Below are positions 1-9,400 of a stretch of 64,000 nt of DNA, one piece after another (the stretch's first letter is position 1; each line of letters opens with the position of its first letter). Source of the DNA: Leishmania donovani. Taxonomy: Eukaryota > Euglenozoa > Kinetoplastea > Trypanosomatida > Trypanosomatidae. The notes beneath the pieces were generated by a model. It was not told where the DNA came from. It ran no database searches and saw only the letters and a list, made by a program, of their open reading frames with translations. Location of the stretch: NCBI RefSeq assembly GCF_000227135.1, contig NC_018237.1:380149-444148 (forward strand). Direction: 5' to 3'. The position numbers and the translations under genes were made by a program.

Positions 1-2584
1 GCAGAAGGCTCTGGTACCGCTCCCAGGACCAGTTGTTTTCATGCCCCCACCAGTACACGCTACGCGGCGCACGAGAGTAGAGTTCCTCTGTGCGGATCAG
101 GTAAGGGCACGACGCGAGCGCCACGCGGAACCAGAAGCGGGCAGCGAAGGCGACTGGGTGATCATCCAGGTCCGGCAGGTACGGCGTTGCCGAGCCGCCG
201 TAGCGCACCAGCACTACTTTGTCGCCCGGCCGCGTTGTGCGCTCGGCGAGCTGCTCCAGCAACGCCGTCTTCCCCGAGAGCGGACCGGCCTCGATGAAGT
301 GGATTGGCTTGTCGGCGGCGGCAGGTGGATAGTGGAGCAGCGTTGTGAGTCGGTCCTCGAGCAGCTTCACAGGGCCGAAAAGTTGGTCTAGGCCGATGGC
401 CTCCGCGGCGCTGAAGCCGTTGCCGCCGAACCGCTCTGGCTGCGCGATGACCTCGTAAAGAGAGGTGACTGCCAGCGTCTCGACGCGGCGGCGCAGCCGA
501 TGCAGCATCGAGAGGTATTCCTGCTCCGTGGCGTCGTCGACGATGCCGCCGCTCTCGCGTGCTGTTGACGACGGCGGGTCCGGCTGCCCCGACCACTCAC
601 CCAGCGTCACGTCTAATCGATTCGACCCAGTAAGAAAGGTGCCGGAGGCGTAGTGCGGCGGTGCCTGCACAGCCAGCCCACTCACGGCACCGCCGCTCAA
701 CGACGCGTCCGCGGGCGACGAACGCCCGTGCGAGGTCGTTGCCGCCACTGCGGCCGCCTCGTCGACGGAGCTGTGAAACACGAAATAGCGCACTGGCACA
801 GAGCGCAGCTCCAGCAAGCTACCGGCTCGCTTCAGGAGCCCTGGGACGCGGTCCAGCGCGAGGTAGCCGTTCTGCTGCAAGGCCTGCAGCTCTGGCGGCA
901 GCTGGTGCACCACGGCTTGCTCGAGCAGCTGAGTGAAGGCGGCAGCGATGACGCCGTACGAGCGCTCGGTGATTTCGCGCTCCGCCTGGTCGTCGCCCCG
1001 GCCGCCTGGGGCGGCGCCCATCGCCGCATGGTTCGCCACGTAGTCCTGCCGTACGCTAGAGATCACCTTCTGCACAAACCGCAGGTAGTGATCCAACGTG
1101 CACGCCTCACCCGGCCGGAGCGTCGACTGCTGCTGCTGCCGCTGCGACGCGTTCGCGACGGATACAGGCGCCGCGACGCCGCCACCACAACCGCTCAGCA
1201 TCTCGCCGAGCATGCGCGACTCGACGCTCTGGAGAGGGGAACGTCCCGTAACGTCGTTTCCGAAAACTGCGGCGGAGGAAGGCGACGAGACCGAGGATGC
1301 AGAGGCCATGGGGGGAGGGACGCCACCACGGTTGTGCACGACGTCAGCTGGCATCCACTCCTTCCGCTTCGCCCACATCGCCTGCGAGGCGCGGTCGATT
1401 GGAATCTGTAACGAGTCCAGCACGAACTTTCCCATCACATCTGACACCCAGTGCGATAGGATGTCCTCTACCTGGTTGCTGGTGTTCACGACCTTGACCA
1501 CCTCTGCCATGTACGCCTCAACGCTCTGCGCGACGGCCGTGTCGAGGGCACTGCGGGTGCGGGCCGACACCTTCACAAGCTGCGGGTGCTCGAGCCACTG
1601 CTGTAGGGACTGAATACCGGCTTGCTGCAAAGCCGCCAAATCCTGCGCTGGCGACTCAGCCGCCAGCCGGGCCGCCTGCTGGTAGTACGTGCTCTGCTCC
1701 ATCCACTGCTGCCACTCCTTCCTGCCGCCCAGCGCGAGCAGCTGCCGCTTCGGTTGCATTGCCACAAACTCACTCATCGTAATGCGCTCGACGCCCTCGG
1801 CTTGAGGGTCGATCAGAAGCTGCACCACCTTCGGCAACGTCAGCTCCGATGCAAGCGTCTCCTCCACCTTGACAATGTCCTCGACGCGTGCATCGAGGGT
1901 GGGCCCACTGACTGCAGCCATTCGGCGAGTGGGGGTGGGGCGGAGCGCGCCGTCCTGGCGGTGCAGCGCCGCTGAAGCGGAGGCGGCGGCCGCTGCTGCT
2001 GCTGCTGCTGCGCCGAACGCTCCCTGCGTCGCCGCGGCTATCGATGATGACAGGAACGCAGGAGCGGTGGCGCTAGACCCAGTCGTTGCGGCCGATGGCG
2101 TTGCTGCTGCTGGCGAGGGAACGTTGCCGACACCGCTCTTGCTACTAGTCAATACGGGGCTGGTGGATGCCCGTTGTGAGACTGACGCTGCCGCTGCTGT
2201 TGCTGCCGCGTCGGCCGCCTGCAAGATAGCGGAGATGTTCTGCGAGTGCAGCGGCGAGGCGGGGCTCTGCGAAGCGGATCGCATTGCGGTAACGCTTGAG
2301 GAGCCGATAGCCGACGCCGCCGCCGCGGTCGTTGCCGACGTCTCTGTACTACCCGACGGTGCCGAGGACACGTGCTGATACCACGGCAGTCGGCTCGGCT
2401 CACTGCTGCCCGGTGGCTTATACACGTAGAGGAGGGGTGCCCTGGCAGCGAGCACGCCGCCAGCGCGCAGCGAGGTGGAGCAGGACAGACATCGTGCCGA
2501 ATTCGAGTGACTGTTGCCGTTTTTGCACGGATGTGCGCCCGCGACGCCAACGAAGAAGGAAGTAGCGATTCGTCGTCGAAGCAT
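1..2584 (-). CDS. P-loop-containing protein with mitochondrial-type presequence, 3' end beyond the left edge
   Basis: The minus frame is open from the ATG at 2582-2584 to the left edge, about 861 codons with no stop, so the C-terminus is outside the window. The N-terminus MLRRRIATSFFVGVAG is Arg-rich, lacks acidic residues and looks like a mitochondrial targeting peptide (inference). Residues of roughly 70-220 are Ala/Ser/Thr low complexity with an Ala run at about 1983-2010. After that comes ordinary alpha-helical sequence (for example ARVEDIVKVEETLASEL). Near plus position 270-300 the frame reads FIEAGPLSGKTALLEQLAE, a good Walker A match (AxxxxGKT), so an NTP-binding domain begins about residue 760. 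A pyrimidine-rich stretch followed by AG at plus 2716-2717 is a plausible trans-splice acceptor for this start. The family was not recognised; a mitoribosomal or mitochondrial AAA-type role is possible but unsupported. Confidence 0.75.
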   Translation of the reverse strand, partial: MLRRRIATSFFVGVAGAHPCKNGNSHSNSARCLSCSTSLRAGGVLAARAPLLYVYKPPGSSEPSRLPWYQHVSSAPSGSTETSATTAAAASAIGSSSVTAMRSASQSPASPLHSQNISAILQAADAAATAAAASVSQRASTSPVLTSSKSGVGNVPSPAAATPSAATTGSSATAPAFLSSSIAAATQGAFGAAAAAAAAAASASAALHRQDGALRPTPTRRMAAVSGPTLDARVEDIVKVEETLASELTLPKVVQLLIDPQAEGVERITMSEFVAMQPKRQLLALGGRKEWQQWMEQSTYYQQAARLAAESPAQDLAALQQAGIQSLQQWLEHPQLVKVSARTRSALDTAVAQSVEAYMAEVVKVVNTSNQVEDILSHWVSDVMGKFVLDSLQIPIDRASQAMWAKRKEWMPADVVHNRGGVPPPMASASSVSSPSSAAVFGNDVTGRSPLQSVESRMLGEMLSGCGGGVAAPVSVANASQRQQQQSTLRPGEACTLDHYLRFVQKVISSVRQDYVANHAAMGAAPGGRGDDQAEREITERSYGVIAAAFTQLLEQAVVHQLPPELQALQQNGYLALDRVPGLLKRAGSLLELRSVPVRYFVFHSSVDEAAAVAATTSHGRSSPADASLSGGAVSGLAVQAPPHYASGTFLTGSNRLDVTLGEWSGQPDPPSSTARESGGIVDDATEQEYLSMLHRLRRRVETLAVTSLYEVIAQPERFGGNGFSAAEAIGLDQLFGPVKLLEDRLTTLLHYPPAAADKPIHFIEAGPLSGKTALLEQLAERTTRPGDKVVLVRYGGSATPYLPDLDDHPVAFAARFWFRVALASCPYLIRTEELYSRAPRSVYWWGHENNWSWERYQSLL

Positions 2585-4197
2585 CTGCCAGTAACGGGGG
2601 TGCAGCGTGGGTGGATGTGAAAGCAGAGCCAGCACAGGACGCATGCACCCGCACGCGAAGGTGGAGGAGATGCGATGCTCGCACACCTGTGCGTCTCTGC
2701 CGTGCGTGGAAGCCGCTGAGGAAAGCAGGAAAACAAATCACACACACGCACACTCAAACGCGTAGAAATAGGCTAGTGGTGGTCGGCGCAGCAGCGGTGG
2801 TGGTGGCTGGTGACGCGTGCGCGTGTGCGTGTCCTTCTCCCTCTCCCTCGCCGTCTCGACGAATGGCCGCTTTTTGTCTTGCCGTGGTGCGTCTTCTATG
2901 GGTTGTCACTTCGTAACGCGCGCGCTCGCGCCGTCTCCAAACCCGCCGTGCGATGTGGCGCAGCGCGTTGAGGATGTCTATGAGTGTAGGCGTGCACGGG
3001 AGGCAGCGTGCGTGTGCGCGCGTGCGTACGTGCGTGCAGCGTGCAGTGAAGCGTCTATCACTCTATTATATGAAGGAAAGGTTAGCACGCTACACGCGAA
3101 GGGCAAGAGGGGGTGTGTGCGGCAGTGGTGCAGGTAGACACAGATGTGGGGATGTATATAGATTTATGGAAAGAAAGGGCGACAGAGGGTGGGGGGGGGG
3201 GAGGCTGGCCTCCCTCCTGTGCACATGCGTGCGTGCGTGCGTGTGTGTGTGTGTGCTGCACCGGCTGCAACTTTGGCCTTTGCGCTGGAGGTATGAAGAG
3301 GGCGCGGCAAGAACGGTGACGGCACACACTCACTACAGTGGCGCAGGCATACACGTACCCGTACACCGGTACAGCAGCAGCTCAGGTGAGGTGCTTATCT
3401 TTATATATATGTGTGCGTGTGTGGCTCACCCGCGCGCCCGCTCTTTGGTGCTGCTGCTGCTGCCGCTGCTGCAAGGAGGGGGTGCTAGCGGATGAGAACC
3501 TTTGACGAGTTCACCCCTGCGGGCCGCGTCCACACCGACACCACAGGGAGTGGGAGGATACGGGAATGCGACACACACACACACACAGACAGACAGAGAA
3601 GACGGCGAAAAGGTGGAGAAGAGAAGGTGGACGGTGATTCGGGTGTGAGAGAATGGGCATGACCACCGCCGCACGCACAAAGGGTGCGCGTGACGACCTT
3701 CCCCCCTCCCCGCGTGCGTGTGCGCATGCGCGTGTAGCCTCTTTCACGCCAATGGGAAGGGGCCGAAGGACAAGGGCGGTGGTGGCGGACAGCTGCAACA
3801 CACATCGCTGGAGCGTCTTCTGACGCGGCCCCCTCAGCTATTGCCATCCCCTTGCTTGCGTTCTCTCTTTCCGTGTATGTGTGCGTGTGTGCAGCTGCTT
3901 TACATCCGACTTTGCACTCGCGCACACATACTGGTGTGTACGGTTGCACAGTCGCACAGATAGCACACACCCCGCTGCACACGTGTGGAGAAACGAGGCC
4001 GTCACCCTCATGCCAGCCAACGCACCGTCCCTGACCATAAAGCGTTATTGGACAACCGTAGCTGGAAAGGGTACACTCGCGTCTTACTCACATGCATGAA
4101 AATCACGTACAGACGCCAACGCCGCCAACGCCACAGCACCACTATCATTGCAATGTAGGGGGGGGGGTCGGCGAGGCAGGAAGGGAGGGGATTTGGA
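2585..4197. other. Intergenic region, no gene seen
   Basis: This holds the 5' UTR of the P-loop gene and the 3' UTR of the TPR-like gene. It contains GT/GCGT repeats at about 3225-3256, a G run near 3191-3201, a CA repeat near 3571-3586 and a G run near 4158-4167. Open frames here translate to Cys/Val/Arg or His/Thr repeats and read as repeat artefacts. The likely splice acceptor for the downstream gene is AG at 2716-2717. Confidence 0.6.
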
Positions 4198-5766
4198 CTA
4201 AGTCACGAACTTGCGCGGCGCACCATCCATGCCAGGGGTGATGACCTCCGCCTCCTCCCAAATCTGCGCGGCGCGCTCCTCGTCGGCGCGGGCCTCGTCA
4301 ATGCGGCCCAGCGCCTCCCTCGCCTCAGCGCGCAGTTGGTACAGCGTGGCGGAGCGGTTTGCCTTGACGAAGGCCAGAGCGCGGGTCAGGTCGTCGTCGG
4401 CACGGTGAAACGACTTCAGTTTGCAGTGGATCATGCCTCGGGCCACGAGCACCGCACCAAGGGCCTTGCGATGGCGCTCCTTCTTTAGGTCGGCCCCCTC
4501 CGTGATGAAGCTCATGCTCGCCGTCAGGGACTTGAGGGCCCCGGCTGGGTCGTCTTCGTAGACTTGGATCTTCGACCGCGTGTACATGGCCATGGTCAGC
4601 GCCATCAGCTTGTCAAACTTGGCGGACATGTCAATGCCGAACTTCTTCTGGATGTGCCCCCGCACCTTTGGATGCTCCAGCCACTTCTCGAAGAGGTCGA
4701 TATCGCGCATGTAGCGGTTCACGAACTCGTGCGCGCGCTTCGTATCCTGGTTCTCCTCCAACACCATATGCGCACCGTGAAGCAGCCCCCAGTGCACAAA
4801 GCCGTTGAACTCCTGCCGCTGCTGAATGTTCTCCTGCCCGTCGCGTTGAGGGGCGAGAAGGTGGTCGACCTGGTCCTCCACCGTCATGGGGTTGCCGAAC
4901 GCCTCCAGCCGCTTCTTGTCCTCCTCCAATGCGGCCTGGATGTCAAACATCACCTTGCTGTCGGTAAAGCCGTCGTCGTCGATCTCGTCAATGGCTGGGT
5001 CGAAGCTCGGCGGCGGCACGAAACGCCGCGTTTCCTCGAACGTCTCATCCGCCATGTGAAAGTCGGGGTTGATGAAGAAGTTGTCGCCCTCGTAGCTTAG
5101 CTCCAACGGCTTCTCTGGGCTGAACACTTCCTTCAGCTCCGGCACAAACATGCCGTCCATCTTCTTCTTGTTCATGTCGAACGGGGTGCCGAACATGCGG
5201 CCAGACCAGTTCTGGTTTTCCGGCGGCCACCACTTGTCGCTCTCGCTGAGGCCCTCCTGCCGCTCCAGCGGCTCCTGCCCGGCGCGCTGCGCATCCGTGG
5301 CCCGCTGCACCATGCGGCGGCGCAGCTCAGACGCTTCCGCGTCGTCTTGCCGCTTCTTGCTGTACTCCACGCCTCCTGGCGAGGCACCGGGCGTGGTCAT
5401 CTGTGTGCGCGGCGGTGGCGTGTCACTCGCCAGGGAGGAGGTGTGCGGAGAGACGCCGGGTGTGTGACCGCTCGCGACAGGGCGGCGAGAGAGCATGGGG
5501 TCGTAAAGTGGCGGTGCACGACTGCGACTGCCATCGCTGTCGCTGGCTCCAGAGCCGCTGCCGCCAACGACACCGGCCGCCACTGCTGCAGCAGCCGACG
5601 CGCGCGTGCCTTTGTGTGGCGTCGCTGCCGAGGATGACGAGCTGTTCGAGGAGCCCCGAAGGGCTGCTGTCGTGTGCAGGCGGCGTCGGTGAAATGCCAA
5701 CGCATATGTAGGCGCCGCTGCAGCCGTGCACGCCGTCGCGCGTGCAAGGGTGATTGCTTGGTACAT
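4198..5766 (-). CDS. Mitochondrial-type TPR-like protein, unknown function
   Basis: This encodes 522 aa. The ATG at 5764-5766 was preferred over an upstream in-frame ATG at 5865 because it gives a presequence (MYQAITLARATACTAAAAP, then HRRRLHTTAAL) typical of mitochondrial import. Residues of about 35-150 are Ser/Ala/Gly low complexity. The central part is ordinary soluble sequence rich in charged and aromatic residues (SDKWWPPENQNWSGRMFG; VHWGLLHGAHMVLEENQ). The C-terminal ~100 residues form helical pairs resembling tetratricopeptide repeats (ALGAVLVARGMIHCKLKSF, then ALAFVKANRSATLYQLRAEA). Such proteins in kinetoplastid mitochondria often belong to ribosomes, RNA-editing or respiratory complexes, but nothing here says which. 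The reading frame is intact. Confidence 0.8.
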   Translation of the reverse strand: MYQAITLARATACTAAAAPTYALAFHRRRLHTTAALRGSSNSSSSSAATPHKGTRASAAAAVAAGVVGGSGSGASDSDGSRSRAPPLYDPMLSRRPVASGHTPGVSPHTSSLASDTPPPRTQMTTPGASPGGVEYSKKRQDDAEASELRRRMVQRATDAQRAGQEPLERQEGLSESDKWWPPENQNWSGRMFGTPFDMNKKKMDGMFVPELKEVFSPEKPLELSYEGDNFFINPDFHMADETFEETRRFVPPPSFDPAIDEIDDDGFTDSKVMFDIQAALEEDKKRLEAFGNPMTVEDQVDHLLAPQRDGQENIQQRQEFNGFVHWGLLHGAHMVLEENQDTKRAHEFVNRYMRDIDLFEKWLEHPKVRGHIQKKFGIDMSAKFDKLMALTMAMYTRSKIQVYEDDPAGALKSLTASMSFITEGADLKKERHRKALGAVLVARGMIHCKLKSFHRADDDLTRALAFVKANRSATLYQLRAEAREALGRIDEARADEERAAQIWEEAEVITPGMDGAPRKFVT

Positions 5767-6402
5767 GGCGAAGATGAAGGCGAAGAGACCGTGTCGATAG
5801 AGGAGTACAGAGCGGAGACGAGGGGGCGATGCCCGCGTGCGCGCGCGTCTGTGGAAGGGGCACACCGAAAGACGCCTTCTCGCTCAATGGCCACGGCGAT
5901 GGCGAAGTGCAGAAAAGCGAAGAGGACGACGCGACAAGCTGGGTTGAGGGTGTGACGCGGAGAGTAGAGCAAGAAGCATGCACGAAGGATTGGTGAAGTG
6001 GAAGGGGGAGGGAGGGAGGTGGGTGGCGCAGGCTGGTGCCGCCTTGACAGCCGCCGCATCAGTGGGCGCGTACACTCCCTTGCCACCCACACCCACCCAC
6101 CCACACCCACCCACCCATCTTCTACTGCCCATGCGTTGCGAGCGATGTGCGTTTTCTCCTTCGCATCCTGCGAGAAACGAGATGTTGCGTAGGCGGTGAA
6201 AGGCGAAGGGCATCTGTGCCTTCCCCACACGTCCAGGCCACAAACACAAGCGCGGGCACACAGCCACGTGGGCGCCAGAGACGACAGCAAGTGGAGGTGG
6301 TGGTGGTGGTGGTGGGGGGCGATGGAGGCAGGTGCGCGTGTCTGTGTTCAAGTGATGAGCATCCAGTCGAAGAAGTACGGTGGTGACAAGATGGCAGAAC
6401 GT
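5767..6402. other. Intergenic region with CCCA-type repeat
   Basis: This lies between the kinase stop and the TPR-like start. It contains a cytosine-rich (ACCC/CCCA)n stretch at about 6079-6117 and a (GGT)n tract at about 6296-6315. No gene was seen. Confidence 0.6.
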
Positions 6403-9400
6403 TCAAGGACTCGAGTCTTCGGTTTGGGTGATGTGGAATGTCTGCACAAGGTAGCGGCGGCACTCCTCCGCGGTCATGCGCTCCGCCCAGGGCTTCCGCA
6501 GTAGCGCCAGTGTGAGGTACTGCAGAGGTGTTAGAGCGGGCCCGCTGCAGATGAGGCCGCTGGTGCTACCGGTGCCACCGTTTGCATGAGGGCCGCGCGC
6601 GTGTCCGGCGGCAGCGGCGTTGAGACCGATCGTTGTCACCGGCGTCACCATCGCTGCTGTCGTGGGAGGCCCGACCGTGGGCAACACAACAGGCTGACTC
6701 GCCGCCTCCACGAAGCACTCGCGTGAGTGGTCCTCCTCGCCGCGGCAGCGTGGATCCACGCACTTTGGGTACAGCCGCCTTCCGTAGAGCAGCTCGTACA
6801 GCGTGGCACCGAGGCTGAAGGCGTCGGTCGGACGTCCACACACGGCGTCACGCAGCGCGCGCAAATCCATGTATTCGAAGGTGCCGTACGAATCCTGTAC
6901 TTCGTCCATGGGGTCTGGGCCGACAAGGCGGCAGTTGCCAAAGTCGGAAAGGTAAAACTTGACCGCGTCCGTCGCGGGGCCCGACGCGCTGAAGCGCTGC
7001 AGCCGCTGCTGCGAAGGCCCGTGCTCGTAGGCGAAGAGAATGTTGCTGGGCTTGAGGTCGAGGTGGAGCAGCCCCAGCTCGTGCATCGCTGCGAGCGCCG
7101 AGCTCACGCAGTACACCATGCCCTTCGCGACGCCGTCGCTGCGGGAGATGCCCTCCACGTCACCGTCGCACAGCTCCATCACGAGAAACACCGTTGCGTC
7201 GCTCTGGGTCAAGTCGTCGTGGGTTATGGAGAGAAAGCGTGGCAGACGGACCGACTGCAGCCGTGCACGCGTGGCCTGTTCCTCTGGTCCCTCCGCAGCG
7301 GTCAGCCGCTCCATCTGCACGGCGACTTGTTGCTCCAGGGTCAGCGGCGCGTCCTCGATATCCTCTTCCGCCCCCGTGTGCGAGGCGCGGCGGTTTCCGC
7401 CACGGGCGAGCAACCGCACTTCCACCTCCAGCGCCGCCTCTTCGGCTCGCTTGCGCAGCCGCTGGCGCCACTCCAGCGCCTCCTGTGCCAGCGGCGGCAG
7501 CGCCTCCTGCGCGTGCACAAAGAAGGCGCTGTGCAGCGGAAGGACATAGGGCACCTGCATCTCGCTCAGGAAGCGCATTGTGGCGATCTCGCGGATCGTG
7601 GAGAAGGAGTCTTCGATGTTGGCCTTGGTGCGCAGGATGATGGGGCACGACTTCACCGCGACAAGGTCACCGTCCACCGTGAGGCAACGCCACACAAGTC
7701 CGAAGCTTCCCTCCCCAACGAACTCCGCCGAAGCGAAGGCGGCCCAGAAGTCACCGGCTTCGAGGAAGTGCATCGGAGACATCACATTCTTCGCCGCCTC
7801 CATAAAACTCTTCTTCGTGAACTTCGTTGGGAAGAAGTCGCGCAAGAGCGTGTCGGCTGGCCGGCCCCAGTCCGGCAGCGCCGGCGCCGCCGCCCCGGTC
7901 TTCGCGTCCTTCGCACGACTGCGTTTGTGACCTGCCTGGCCGGCCGCTGCGACGTCGTCGGGTGAGGCGCCCTTTGTGTTGCCGATCACCACAGGGATTG
8001 CGGCACTCTGCGGTAGATGGCGGCAGTCCGCATTGACGCCCTCCTGCAGCGGTGAGGCAGCGGCGGCAGCGTGCCGTGCTGCGTGCTCCTCTTCCTCCTT
8101 CCCCTGTGCCCGCTGCTGCTGCTGCTGATACTGCTGCTGGTACGCGTGGATGCTCCGGTAGAGGGGGCTGGAAGGGCGCAGCTCTGGATCCAAGCGGTTT
8201 GGGAAGATGAAGTCCTTCACGTGCGGCTTTTGCGGACTCTTGAGCAGGCCGTCGTCATCCTCCTCGTTGGCAACGACTTCGTTCGCCCCTTCCACACAGG
8301 TGCCTCTCTTCGGTTTTGGCGGCTTCGGCGACAGCCCTTCGCACCTCACCTCCTGATCGCCAGACTCCTTCGTGTGCGTCTCACTGCCGACTTCCGGCAC
8401 GCCCTCGTCGTCGTCATCGTCGATAATCAACGGCAGGGATAGCTGAGAGCGCGCGTCTGCGCCGGTGACTGTCGATGCGCGAAGCAGCGCAGGTAAGACG
8501 TCTGCAACCGACGCTGACGACATGGGCTGCGCTGAGTACACCGCCCCGTCGAGCGCATGCGCGTTTCGTGCGCGCTGGCGCGGCGGTGATTCTTCGGCGT
8601 CCTCGTCCTCTGTGTCGTCGTCCAGGTTGATGTAGCAGTGAGACGCTGGCCAGCTTGCGAGCCGCTGGTGGGTGGCGCTGCCAGCGCCGAGCGAGTGTGA
8701 AGGATCGGCAGACGTATCTGGTGGACGTCGACGCGGGCGGAAGGTGGGGGACAAGATCTCGGCAATGGGATGGCTCTTCTCCGCTGGTGGCCGGCGGCGA
8801 GCCTGTGCTGGCGACAGGACGGGAATGTTTGACTGGTCCACGCGAACGCCAGCGCCGCCGCTGTCTGCCTTGCTCGGGCTGGGGCGTCGGCTTCTCAGTC
8901 GCCCAGGGGCCTCTGTCTGTTCTTCTCCGCCCACTGCCACGCCCCCCTTGTGTGACGACCCCGACGGCGAAGGCGATGCGGCGGCAGCCGCTGTGTGTTC
9001 AGGCGGCGTGTATACTGCGTCCGTCTCCGCGTCGATTTCCATCTTCACGGAGATGAGAGGAACATCGCTGCCGTTGTGGAGTGGCGCCGCCGTCTTGGCC
9101 TCCCCGACAACGCCCTCGCCTTCGCTGTCGCTGTCATCACCGGCGCAATCGTCGTCATCCAAGCAGATCCACATGGTGCCAGGAGAAGCTATGGGCCGCG
9201 TTGCCGCTGCCTTCGTGATGAGCTGCGTCGACGGTCGACTGACAGCCGGTGCTGCAGTCGGCCCACTCGGCACTACGTGCAGTGAGGCCTGTAAGCCACC
9301 CGCCGCGTTCGCAGAGGCCTGAGCGAGCGTCTGTGTTGCTTCTCCCGTGGAGCTGGAGGCTGCAGACACAGAGTGCGCGGCGGGCTGCGTCTGTGACAGG

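Noticed and set aside
653..1613. Long plus-strand open frames near the left end
   Set aside because: They are antisense shadows of the P-loop gene, whose minus frame is open to the edge and gives sensible protein; the plus frames translate to Arg/Ala/His-rich sequence with no domain.
6079..6117. CCCA/ACCC repeat considered as interstitial telomeric repeat
   Set aside because: Trypanosomatid telomere repeat is TTAGGG; this tract lacks the TAA part.
5397..6290. Minus-strand frame of ~297 codons overlapping the 5' end of the TPR-like gene
   Set aside because: Composition is Arg/His/Ser-rich with no conserved motif, and it conflicts with the mitochondrial-type protein in another frame.
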